From Chlamydiia bacterium (GTDB lineage: Bacteria > Chlamydiota > Chlamydiia > Chlamydiales > GCA-2402025): 64,000 nucleotides of DNA. The first letter of the stretch is position 1, and the number at the start of each line of letters is the position of its first letter. Below, piece after piece: positions 31,288 to 39,315 of the stretch. The notes below the pieces were generated by a model that saw nothing but the letters and a program-made list of their open reading frames with translations, had not been told where the DNA came from and searched no databases. The position numbers and the translations under genes are program-made. The stretch is from contig JAJACS010000001.1 in the NCBI GenBank assembly GCA_022601395.1, positions 136,299 to 200,298 on the forward strand, in the 5' to 3' direction.

Positions 31288-32271
31288 TTAGAATGATCCA
31301 ACCACAGAAAGCACCCCTTGAGCAAATGAATTGGTGTTTCTGCCAGTGACTGAGAAAAAGCCCCCTATATAGGCGGCAAGGTTAGGGGAGAAGGCAAACT
31401 CAATTGCCGGTAAGATCGAGAAAAGATCTTCTGCCTTATGCTCTATGAAGGCTTCCTGACCATTTGCAAGAGTGCCTTTAAACCCGCGGAACTTCTTTGT
31501 GAACGTTGTTGTGTATTGCATGTCGATTGCAAAACCAAGTTCAAAAGTAGGGGTTTGTATAAAGAAGTATTCGGTACTAAAGGTAAACATGAGTGTATCA
31601 CCGGGCCATATGGTGCCGCCCGTATTACGGGCGCCGCCATACATGTTTACCCCTTGGATATTAGCCTTATGGAAGTAGGTGTAATCAAGACTAACATTTA
31701 CGTTAAAAGCGTGGTTGGGGATAGTCCAAAAGTTCTTTTTTGCAACGAGTACTAAACTTGTTTGGTAGGAGCCGAAGCCTGTCGCATCGTTTGATTGAAA
31801 ATGAGGGTTTAGATTTTTGTAAGCCCCTGTTGGAAAAGTTTCGAGAACAACAAAACGCAAGTTTGGTTTGGGTGTTCCTTTTTCTTCCCACATAAACTGG
31901 AATCCAAATCCTGCTTGAATATCTCCAAAATGCGTTGTGTTCTTGCTTTTGAAGTAGGTGGTTGTGGATTCTACGACAAATTCAAACTGCATATAATTTG
32001 TGATGCCGATATATCCCCAAATTTGAGGATTGATAATAGCGAAGTGATCACCTGTTTGCATGGACCAGTCATTTGCATAGAGACCATAATAAGCTCCTGA
32101 GTATAGAAAAGGTTGCAAGCTTACTTGACCAGCGCCTTGGTTTGACGAGCTAAACTCTAAGATCGTACCGTCGAAAAAAGGCTCGTAGTGTCCCGTGTCT
32201 GTGAGTTCCCTCTCTGCAAAAAGCAAAGAGGAGCTGTAAACAAGACAAATAAGAAGCTTTGTAACTTTCAT
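31288..32271 (-). CDS. Outer-membrane beta-barrel protein
   Basis: 327 residues. A signal peptide (about 1-19, ending LLFA) is followed by alternating hydrophobic/polar strands rich in Phe, Tyr and Gly (YMQFEFVVESTTTYF, FGDIQAGFGFQFMW, HAFNVNVSLDYTYF), ending in Phe (VLSVVGSF), the usual C-terminal signal for outer-membrane barrel assembly. It resembles the general 'meta-pathway phenol degradation' or transporter-type barrels, but the substrate is not readable. Probably single-gene, in the outer membrane. Confidence 0.78.
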   Translation of the reverse strand: MKVTKLLICLVYSSSLLFAERELTDTGHYEPFFDGTILEFSSSNQGAGQVSLQPFLYSGAYYGLYANDWSMQTGDHFAIINPQIWGYIGITNYMQFEFVVESTTTYFKSKNTTHFGDIQAGFGFQFMWEEKGTPKPNLRFVVLETFPTGAYKNLNPHFQSNDATGFGSYQTSLVLVAKKNFWTIPNHAFNVNVSLDYTYFHKANIQGVNMYGGARNTGGTIWPGDTLMFTFSTEYFFIQTPTFELGFAIDMQYTTTFTKKFRGFKGTLANGQEAFIEHKAEDLFSILPAIEFAFSPNLAAYIGGFFSVTGRNTNSFAQGVLSVVGSF

Positions 32272-32340
32272 TAAAACCGCATAACTATTTTATGCATGTG
32301 ATCCTAGCAAAAGAATAAATGATAATAAAGAGTGATTCTT

Positions 32341-33180
32341 CTAGTGGATATATGCGCCTTTAGAAAGGATTTTTCCATTTAGAGCGTTCCAGTAGCTTGT
32401 GTGCATAGAACCGTCTGGGTTTTGCACTGTTATGCTATATACAGGAAGGAAAACATCCATTGTTGTGCGTATCGCAAAGTCGTTCCCAAAAGCAGATTCT
32501 GAGATCCGTTTGATCTGTGATGGAGAAAAACGCTTAGGTACGCGTTCTGCATTTTTGTAAGATTTTGTCACGATACGGTCATGTAGCTGTGTTTCTGGGA
32601 TTACATGGATCTTAGGATCTTGGAAATGCAACCTGTAGCTATTACCAGACTGCACAACGAGTTTCTTCTTTTTGCAAGAGTCTAGCCAAAGGTCAAGTAC
32701 GGCATTTTCTATTTGCAGGATCCTTGCGATGTGCTCTCTTTCTAAAGCGTCACCTCTTTCAGAAAGAAGGTTAATCACTTTGAACTCGTAGCGTTCTGTA
32801 GAAGAGCTTATGCAATCGCCAAATCCGTGAGTTTTATCCCACTCTTTGGTGTTGAGAACCATTTCACCATCAGTAAGGTCCCATAAGATAACGCCTTCAC
32901 CAGTGCGATCTGTACCCGTTGTGTATTTCACTTCCATAAGCAGGTATGGAAAGAACTTCAGTGTAGGCTCTAAGAACTTGTGCTTATCATCTTTCAGAAG
33001 ACATTTTTTATTAATCTCCATGATTTGCTTTGCAGTGAACCTTGCCTCAAGTGTGTGGAACTGTCCAGAGCTTACAAACTCAAAGATTTTGTTTTTGACT
33101 TCGGGCTTTTTTGTTTGGATATAGTAGGCGCCGCCGCCAAGAGCAGATAAGAACACAAAGATAGAAAAGATGCGTAGCAC
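32341..33180 (-). CDS. Membrane-anchored protein of unknown function
   Basis: 279 residues. A single N-terminal hydrophobic helix (about 3-21) suggests an uncleaved anchor or signal peptide; the remainder is soluble. Visible features are FTAKQIMEINKKCLLKDD, GEGVILWDLTDGEMVLNT near 98-115, and a helical segment LEREHIARILQIENAVLDLWLDSCKK that could be a winged-helix-like unit. I do not recognise a family; it may be a chlamydia-specific conserved protein. Start ATG 33180. Confidence 0.65.
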   Translation of the reverse strand: MLRIFSIFVFLSALGGGAYYIQTKKPEVKNKIFEFVSSGQFHTLEARFTAKQIMEINKKCLLKDDKHKFLEPTLKFFPYLLMEVKYTTGTDRTGEGVILWDLTDGEMVLNTKEWDKTHGFGDCISSSTERYEFKVINLLSERGDALEREHIARILQIENAVLDLWLDSCKKKKLVVQSGNSYRLHFQDPKIHVIPETQLHDRIVTKSYKNAERVPKRFSPSQIKRISESAFGNDFAIRTTMDVFLPVYSITVQNPDGSMHTSYWNALNGKILSKGAYIH

Positions 33181-33290
33181 AGGTATTTCCTCATTTAAAG
33201 CATTAGGTATATCTCTTTTTAGATTTTATGACTACTTTGTGTAAAAAAAGAGAGGGGGTTTTGAAAAAGGAACACTGCTTTTGCAGCGAG

Positions 33291-33345
33291 CTTCACTCTT
33301 CATCCCATGTAAATATGGAATCTAATTCCATATTTACATGGGATG
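33291..33345. repeat. Left palindromic terminal repeat of the ATPase cassette
   Basis: 33301-33345 is a perfect palindrome with 21-bp arms (CATCCCATGTAAATATGG...) and a 3-nt centre. With the outer CTTCAC (33291-33296) it matches, in inverted orientation, the end at 34540-34571 over 24 of 32 positions. It lies 14 nt after the ATPase stop codon and has no T tract, so it is not a standard terminator. Confidence 0.8.
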
Positions 33346-33359
33346 AATTTCTTTTGTCT

Positions 33360-34511
33360 TTAATTGTCAGCGGTTTGAAGGAATTGATTGAAATTAACAA
33401 CTTGGATGTTGTCCAAATGAGGAACCTCTTTACCTTGGTAAAGTAGAAACCCTTGATCGTTTTTTCCGAGCATAGCTTCGATAGAGGAAGTCATAGACGG
33501 TTTAAATGTTTCACTGGTCTTAATTTCAATAAGGTCCTTACGCTGCTTGTGATCGATGATGAGATCTATTTCTTGACCGGCACTTGTTCTGAAATAATAC
33601 AACTTTTTATGGGTTTTTCGATGGATTTGTTTCTTGAGAAGCTCAGCTACAAGGTAGTTTTCAAAAATAGCTCCATACAAGGGGCCTTTTTCAAAAACAT
33701 CTTGGCTTGTTATACCGCAAAGATGAGACACGAGACCTACATCGTAAAAATAGATTTTGGGGCTTTTAATAACTCTTTTGCCTAGGTTGTCATAAAATGG
33801 TGGGAGAAGAAAAATGATATAACTAGCCTCTAAAATAGAAACCCATCTTTTTATCGTTTTAACGTCTACGCCTATGTGTTTTGAGTATGTGGTATAGTTA
33901 AGGATCTGGGCGGTGTTTGTAGCAAGCAATTGTATAAGTTTTTGAAAATCTCTTAAGTCTCCTACGTTTGCAATGCTTCTTAGATCTTTTTCTATGTATG
34001 TTTCAATATATGAGGCGTACCAGTCATCAAATAAAGCATAGTTCTTTAGTACAAGTTCTGGGAAAGCACCTTTAAAGACTGATTCCTCTCGATGTTTGGC
34101 CGGAAGTTCGGAGTATTCATAGGGGAGAAGAACAAGAGAACCAATACGCCCTGCGAGTGATTCTGAAATGTTTTTAGAGAAGGTAAATTGAGAAGATCCT
34201 GTAAGAACAAATTTACCCGTAGTCGAGCGATCTTCGTCTACTGCGAGCTTGATATGATCGAAGATTTCAGGTGCCTTTTGAACTTCATCAAAAATAACTT
34301 TGTTGTGATGTATCCGCATAAACTTTTCTGGATCATCATAGAAGAGATCGACGTTCGATTTTTTATCGAAGGTAATATAGGTATAGTCTTTTAATAGAGA
34401 CTTAATAAGTGTTGATTTGCCTGACTGCCTGGGTCCTGTGACGCCAACCACTGAAAAGTAGCCAATATATTCTTTTAATTTCTTCTCTAACTCTCTAGCT
34501 ATAAGCTTCAT
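33360..34511 (-). CDS. AAA-type ATPase with DUF4143 domain
   Basis: 383 residues from ATG 34511. Walker A GVTGPRQSGKSTLI (about 22-35), Walker B KVIFDEVQKAP, sensor-like FVLTGSSQF and LAGRIGSLVLLPYEYSE, followed by the DUF4143 nuclease-like C-terminus (YFRTSAGQEIDLIID..LIEIKTSE, which matches the PD-(D/E)xK layout of D, then E-x-K). The family is common in mobile and accessory DNA; its role is unclear. A start at 34547 would translate half of the palindrome (MESDSIFTRDAP) and is considered unlikely. The gene is flanked on both sides by related palindromes. Confidence 0.88.
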   Translation of the reverse strand: MKLIARELEKKLKEYIGYFSVVGVTGPRQSGKSTLIKSLLKDYTYITFDKKSNVDLFYDDPEKFMRIHHNKVIFDEVQKAPEIFDHIKLAVDEDRSTTGKFVLTGSSQFTFSKNISESLAGRIGSLVLLPYEYSELPAKHREESVFKGAFPELVLKNYALFDDWYASYIETYIEKDLRSIANVGDLRDFQKLIQLLATNTAQILNYTTYSKHIGVDVKTIKRWVSILEASYIIFLLPPFYDNLGKRVIKSPKIYFYDVGLVSHLCGITSQDVFEKGPLYGAIFENYLVAELLKKQIHRKTHKKLYYFRTSAGQEIDLIIDHKQRKDLIEIKTSETFKPSMTSSIEAMLGKNDQGFLLYQGKEVPHLDNIQVVNFNQFLQTADN

Positions 34512-34515
34512 AGGT

Positions 34516-34571
34516 GCATCTCGTGTAAATATGGAATCTGATTCCAATTTTACACGAGATGCGAGGTGAAG
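34516..34571. repeat. Right palindromic terminal repeat of the ATPase cassette
   Basis: 34516-34562 is a palindrome with 23-nt arms (GCATCTCGTGTAAA...), two mismatches and a single central T. The outer GTGAAG (34566-34571) is the inverse of CTTCAC at the left end. It sits 5 nt upstream of the ATPase ATG, so it also covers the leader and could be an operator or an mRNA hairpin. Confidence 0.78.
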
Positions 34572-34608
34572 TCAATATTACCTGTTTATTGAAGCTGTAT
34601 CAAAGAAG

Positions 34609-36258
34609 CTACTTTGTACTCTCATCAGTAAACTTCAGAACCTTTGCAACCTCATTAAAAGAGGAGATAGTTGGGCTTAGTGTTGTGAACACCATATCTG
34701 ACACTTTTAAAAACTTCTTATCCTGCGCATCAAAAGAGGCGAGGGAAATAAGAGGCTTGTTCGTCTCTTTAAGAAGCTGAGCAAGCGTCTGCTGAGACTT
34801 GTGCTGCCAAGCATTAGCAGTACAAAGGATGGTGCAAGAAGAGCTTTTTGCAAGCTTGCAAGCTTCGTGGATTTCACGATCGTTTGGATCGATATCTTTG
34901 AAGTAAAATATTTTTATATTAGGGCTAAGCTTTGCAAGGTCAGACTTCTCTAGAAAGTACTTTAAAGATTCAGGAGCAACAATCAGAGGAGAGGCTTCTG
35001 TTATCGCTTTCATGGAATGCTTCAGAGCATTCTTTGCAATTTTCACAGATTCACCAGAGATTGCTTCTGCAAGTTCTTTGTGCTCTTTACATCCTACGAT
35101 AGTAGGGATGCAGTTTTTCTTGGGATAGGATTCTGTGAATAGGTTGTACTTTTCTTTTGCAGCTAGGACGCGTTCAACAGATGCATTGATACGGGCTTCT
35201 GTGATCGCTCCACTTTTTACAGCTTTTACAAGATAAGCATGTAGCTTAATCACATCAGCAGGAGTGAGCTCATAACCTTCTCTTGCGCCCTGCAGTTGCT
35301 TGCCGCCAAGTATAAGCATGTCGCAACCTGCTGTGAGAGCTTGCAAAGCAGCTTCGTTCACATCAGGAAGGTTTTGCAAAAGTCCGTCCATTACTAGTGA
35401 GTCAGCGATCACAAGACCCTTGAAGCCTATCTGCTCTCTTAGGATGTCGTGCAGGATGCGCTTGGATAATGTAGCGCAATATTTAGCATCGATTTCAGGA
35501 AGAAGGATGTGTGCTGTCATAATGGCATCAGCATCATTCTTTAGATTTCTATAGGGAAAAAGTTCGGTCTTTTCCATTTGGGTTTTAGACTTCGTGATAA
35601 AAGGCAGGTTGTCATGAGAGTCTGTCTCTGTATCGCCATGGCCTGGAAAATGCTTGATCACAGGCATTACGTTTCCTTCTTGATACCCTGCGATTGCGTT
35701 TTTAGCAAAGCTTGATACAAGGATTGGGTCTGAACTAAACGAGCGTATTCCGATCACAGGGTTTTTGTCATTAGAGTGTACATCAACAACAGGGGCAAGA
35801 TTCATATTGACCCCGACTGTTTTCAGCTCTTTCGCTGTAGCGAGAGCGCAACTTTTTGCGTAGTTGGGATCCCCTGTTTCCCCAAGAGCTTTTTGTGATG
35901 GGAATACAGTAAAGCCTTTATAGAGTCTTGCAACCCTTCCACCTTCTTGGTCGACAGAGATGAAAAGAGGAATAGGGTGCTTATTACGCTTTGTTTGGTT
36001 TTGTAGATCAATGCTTAAAGCCTGCACTTGGTAAGGATCTTCAAATGGGTTAGAAAATTCATAGTAGATGATGCCACCAATAAGGGCTTTGTTTACGAGT
36101 TCTTCAGCGTCCTTTGTGTGAGAGATTCCATTAAAGTGAGCAAACAGTAGTTGCCCGACTTTTTCTTCAACAGAGAGCTCTTCTATTTTTATATGTTTTG
36201 CATGGGTAAACGTTGCACACATCAAAAAAAAGAGAGCAACAACACTTCTATTAAGCAT
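34609..36258 (-). CDS. nagZ: Glycoside hydrolase family 3, exported NagZ-like beta-N-acetylglucosaminidase
   Basis: 549 residues with a signal peptide (about 1-20, ending FTHA), so it should act in the periplasm or outside, not in the cytoplasm as proteobacterial NagZ does. Family motifs: ISVDQEGGRVARL, VNMNLAPVVDVHSN, KHFPGHGDTETDSHDNLP (the NagZ His/Asp dyad loop), and VIADSLVMDGL with the nucleophile Asp. After the TIM barrel (to about 360) it has a second alpha/beta domain (about 385-549), as in Gram-positive-type NagZ. It would remove GlcNAc from peptidoglycan fragments. The pepF stop-start gap is 3 nt upstream. Confidence 0.88.
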   Translation of the reverse strand: MLNRSVVALFFLMCATFTHAKHIKIEELSVEEKVGQLLFAHFNGISHTKDAEELVNKALIGGIIYYEFSNPFEDPYQVQALSIDLQNQTKRNKHPIPLFISVDQEGGRVARLYKGFTVFPSQKALGETGDPNYAKSCALATAKELKTVGVNMNLAPVVDVHSNDKNPVIGIRSFSSDPILVSSFAKNAIAGYQEGNVMPVIKHFPGHGDTETDSHDNLPFITKSKTQMEKTELFPYRNLKNDADAIMTAHILLPEIDAKYCATLSKRILHDILREQIGFKGLVIADSLVMDGLLQNLPDVNEAALQALTAGCDMLILGGKQLQGAREGYELTPADVIKLHAYLVKAVKSGAITEARINASVERVLAAKEKYNLFTESYPKKNCIPTIVGCKEHKELAEAISGESVKIAKNALKHSMKAITEASPLIVAPESLKYFLEKSDLAKLSPNIKIFYFKDIDPNDREIHEACKLAKSSSCTILCTANAWQHKSQQTLAQLLKETNKPLISLASFDAQDKKFLKVSDMVFTTLSPTISSFNEVAKVLKFTDESTK

Positions 36259-36261
36259 ATT

Positions 36262-38010
36262 CTAAGCCTTTGTAATATCTAAAAACAGGTTTACATCCTT
36301 CACAGCTTCTTTCACCGCGCCTTCCCAAAATGCTTCCTTCGTTAAATCTACCCCGAGATGTTTTTTTGCAAGCTCTTCTGTTGTCATAAGAGGAGTGTCA
36401 TATAACAAGGCATCATATTTGGTCTCAAAACTCTTTAGATCGTCTTTGAACATGCTGTAGATGCCAAGGCTAAAGAGAAAGCCAAAAGTATAAGGGAAGT
36501 TATAGAAAGGAACTTCTGTGAAGTAAAAATGTAGTTTAGAAGCCCAGAAATGCGGGTGGTAATCTTCTAAACTATCTTTGTAGCAGATTTTTTGTGCGTC
36601 TGTCATAAGCTCATTCAGCTTTTCAGGAAGCACATAGCCTTTTTTTCGCATCTCATAGAAAGACTTTTCGAACATAAAACGGGCAGGTAGGTTCATAAGA
36701 TAAGAAGCTGTTCTTGTGAGCTTATCATCCATAAGAGCGATTTTTTCTTCCTTTGTCTTTGCCAATTCAAGTGCTGCATCGTTCACAATCATTTCAGCCA
36801 TAGTAGAGGCTGTTTCAGCAACATTCATTTTAATATCTTGATTTAAGAAAGAATGATCATAGATCACTTCATTGTGGTAGCAATGCCCAAGCTCGTGTGC
36901 AAGTGTTGCTACGTTATGTTGCGTTCCAGAATAAGTCATAAAGATGCGGCTTTGTTTTTCTTTTGAAAAGCCGATACAAAAGCCACCAGCACCTTTATGC
37001 TTGCGATCTTCTGCCTCTACCCATGCCTCATCAAGAACTTTTTTACAAAAGGCTGCTTTTCTTGGACTGAAATTCCCAAATTGCTTCAGGATCTCTTCTG
37101 CTGCATCATCATAGGGGATTTTACTCTCTGATATTTTTAGAGGGGCATCAACGTCTTGCCAGCTCAGTTTTTCTTTTCCAAAAAGCTTGGCCTTTCTTTT
37201 GAGGAAATCAACAAGAGGATCACTATTTTTGCGTATAGCAGAAAGCATGCTATTTAGGGTTTCTTCACTCATGCGGTTGCAGGAAAGAGGCTCTTTAATC
37301 GGGCTTTCCCATCCTCTTTTCTCGTAGATTTTTAGGCGGTACCCTGCGATGTGATTGAGTATTTCTGCAAAGTGAGATTCATGTTCTTTGAAAACTTCTT
37401 TGAAGCTTTTAAAGGCTTCGTCTCTTACCTCTTTATTTGCATCTGTTGTTTTGTTCTCTATTTGAGAATACGAGAGGTCCTTTCCTCTAAATGGGAATTT
37501 CAACCTGCTATGCAGGATGTAAAACATTTGAGAAAATCCATGGTACCCATCGATCGAAAGATCTGTGATAAGCTCTTCCATTTCTTTTGAAAGCATCTCA
37601 TCCGCTCTTTTTTTTCTCTCTTTAAGAACAAAAGCGAGGCTTGCTATATCCTCATTTTGAACAAAAGTATCGAACTCAGACGAGCTCATACTTTTTAGAG
37701 CATCGTCGATGTTGATATCTGCTTTTTCAAGAACTGCAGAAAGTGTTTTAACAACCTCTTGGTAGCTGATCGCTTTTGTATTTCTTGTGTCTTCTGAAAG
37801 TTTACATAGAACAAAAGAGTCGATCATTTGCAGGGTTTCTGCAATTTTTTCAGAAAGCAGGATACTTTCTGCAAGAAAGTTGTTTTCTACTGCGCTGCCT
37901 AGTTTAGCAAGATCTTCTTTTGTCTCTTCGATGCATGTATCAAACTCACTGCCTTTAAAAAAACAGTCAAGGTCCCATTTCAGTGGATATACTAGCGTTT
38001 CTTGTGTCAT
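36262..38010 (-). CDS. pepF: Oligoendopeptidase F (M3 metallopeptidase)
   Basis: 582 residues. The zinc site is TLAHELGHCYHNEV with the downstream Glu in NVAETASTMAEM, giving the M3B/PepF pattern. The N-terminal helical part (YPLKWDLDCFF..) matches PepF. ATG at 38010 is chosen because MTQETLVYPLKWDL aligns with the family start; a GTG at 38061 would add 17 residues. It cleaves short peptides in the cytoplasm. The glycosidase gene follows after 3 nt, so the two are probably co-transcribed. Confidence 0.93.
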   Translation of the reverse strand: MTQETLVYPLKWDLDCFFKGSEFDTCIEETKEDLAKLGSAVENNFLAESILLSEKIAETLQMIDSFVLCKLSEDTRNTKAISYQEVVKTLSAVLEKADINIDDALKSMSSSEFDTFVQNEDIASLAFVLKERKKRADEMLSKEMEELITDLSIDGYHGFSQMFYILHSRLKFPFRGKDLSYSQIENKTTDANKEVRDEAFKSFKEVFKEHESHFAEILNHIAGYRLKIYEKRGWESPIKEPLSCNRMSEETLNSMLSAIRKNSDPLVDFLKRKAKLFGKEKLSWQDVDAPLKISESKIPYDDAAEEILKQFGNFSPRKAAFCKKVLDEAWVEAEDRKHKGAGGFCIGFSKEKQSRIFMTYSGTQHNVATLAHELGHCYHNEVIYDHSFLNQDIKMNVAETASTMAEMIVNDAALELAKTKEEKIALMDDKLTRTASYLMNLPARFMFEKSFYEMRKKGYVLPEKLNELMTDAQKICYKDSLEDYHPHFWASKLHFYFTEVPFYNFPYTFGFLFSLGIYSMFKDDLKSFETKYDALLYDTPLMTTEELAKKHLGVDLTKEAFWEGAVKEAVKDVNLFLDITKA

Positions 38011-38099
38011 AGGTTGCCAAATTTTAAATTGTCTAATTGTTTCAAGATACACAAATGACACTTTTCAAGTGATTAAAAAGTGAACTTTTTAAAAGCTGT

Positions 38100-39194
38100 T
38101 TAGGTGAGAAAAGCTTTTTCTTTTTTCGAGGGATTTTGAACAGCTGGATGAATGTTTAAGCTTTTCCCCATGGTTTCTCCAAGTTTAGAGGATTTACCGC
38201 AGTATCCTGCATGGCTTCTAGAAGAAGAGAGGCGAGGATATACAATAGCTCTTGCATTCATGAGTTTTTTCTCAACTACGACAAGGGCTCTTGAAGTCTC
38301 TTTTGTATGCTCTTTTTTAAGAGCCCCGATTTTTTTGCAGTAACCTCTTGCGATCCCAATAAAGAAAGAGTTTTTTGCTCTTGTTCCTTTAAGATCCAGG
38401 TGCTGCTCTTTTGCTTTTCCCCATAGGTGTTCAAGGTCGCTATCAAGGACGTTTGCGACATAGTCTGCGATGTTCACGTTGACACGGCTTCCGATGACCT
38501 CTAGGTGGATGTTATCCTTCCCGCCGTGGAAAACAATACTTACAAAGAAAGTTTCTAAGATTTTTGCAATCGCTCTTAGCTTCGAACTTTGTCTTTTTGC
38601 TCTTAGAACTCTTTTAAGAATGATCTTATCGTCGTCTTCATTCAGACATTTAGTTTCGATGTTGTGCTTTAGAAGCAGCTGCTGTGATTTGATCATGGCA
38701 AGTTCTGCTTCGTGCTCATTGGAGCTTTCTGCAAGGGCCATGAGTTTTTTGACTTTTCTAAAGATACCGCTCTCTACTTCGGTGTCGCAATGCACAGCGC
38801 TCTCAAGGCATGTACTTGCTTGGTAGACGCTCTTGTCCCATCCAACACTTTGGCAGTAAGCTTTGAACGCTTCTCCATGAGGAGGTTCGGTAGGACTCCC
38901 ATGAATAAACACCATGTAGTGAGCAAGCTCATGCCGGATGATATTCTTGAGCTGCTTTTTGCTTGTATGCATAAGAGAGACATTGAAGCCCAGTTCATAG
39001 AACTCTGCATCGAAATAACCAAGGCAAGGTCTCTTATCAAAGATGACAACAGAGATAGGGTAGGAGTACTTACCATTTTTGCTATAGAAACGATTTTGAG
39101 TCGATTTGAGATGTATTTCTTGAGTTAGAATATCCCTAATATGAGCCTTAATCTCTTGTATAAATGTAATGACTCTTTTTGAGTAGATGATCAT
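38100..39194 (-). CDS. SprT-like metalloprotease domain fused to DUF2786
   Basis: 364 residues from ATG 39194 (TTG 39236 possible). The N-terminal half has the SprT-like zinc motif IIRHELAHYMVFIHG with a third ligand in PPHGEAFKAYC. The middle (about 145-185: RKVKKLMALAESSNEHEAELAMIKSQQLLLKH) is a DUF2786 motif, usually found in phage or mobile-element proteins, followed by a conserved-looking domain ending SRALVVVEKKL. The combination suggests a DNA-associated protease (Spartan-like) of phage or accessory origin. It is divergent from mutL. Confidence 0.8.
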   Translation of the reverse strand: MIIYSKRVITFIQEIKAHIRDILTQEIHLKSTQNRFYSKNGKYSYPISVVIFDKRPCLGYFDAEFYELGFNVSLMHTSKKQLKNIIRHELAHYMVFIHGSPTEPPHGEAFKAYCQSVGWDKSVYQASTCLESAVHCDTEVESGIFRKVKKLMALAESSNEHEAELAMIKSQQLLLKHNIETKCLNEDDDKIILKRVLRAKRQSSKLRAIAKILETFFVSIVFHGGKDNIHLEVIGSRVNVNIADYVANVLDSDLEHLWGKAKEQHLDLKGTRAKNSFFIGIARGYCKKIGALKKEHTKETSRALVVVEKKLMNARAIVYPRLSSSRSHAGYCGKSSKLGETMGKSLNIHPAVQNPSKKEKAFLT

Positions 39195-39315
39195 TTTAGT
39201 CTCGAAGTTGGAGTAAGGACTATTATATGAAAACAAAGCATTCCAAAAAATTAGATTTTAGTTTTTTTGCAATGAATACGTTGGTATATTCTACCTATAG
39301 AAAAAAAGGTAGTCT

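Noticed and set aside
33228-33446. Open frame of 72 codons that reads HVNMESNSIFTWDEF across the left palindrome
   Set aside because: It is a reading of the palindrome itself and antisense ATPase sequence; no family resemblance.
38073-38092. Perfect 9-bp palindrome TTAAAAAGT-GA-ACTTTTTAA
   Set aside because: AT-only arms in an AT-rich gap; no T tract in either clear direction, so I do not call a terminator or operator.
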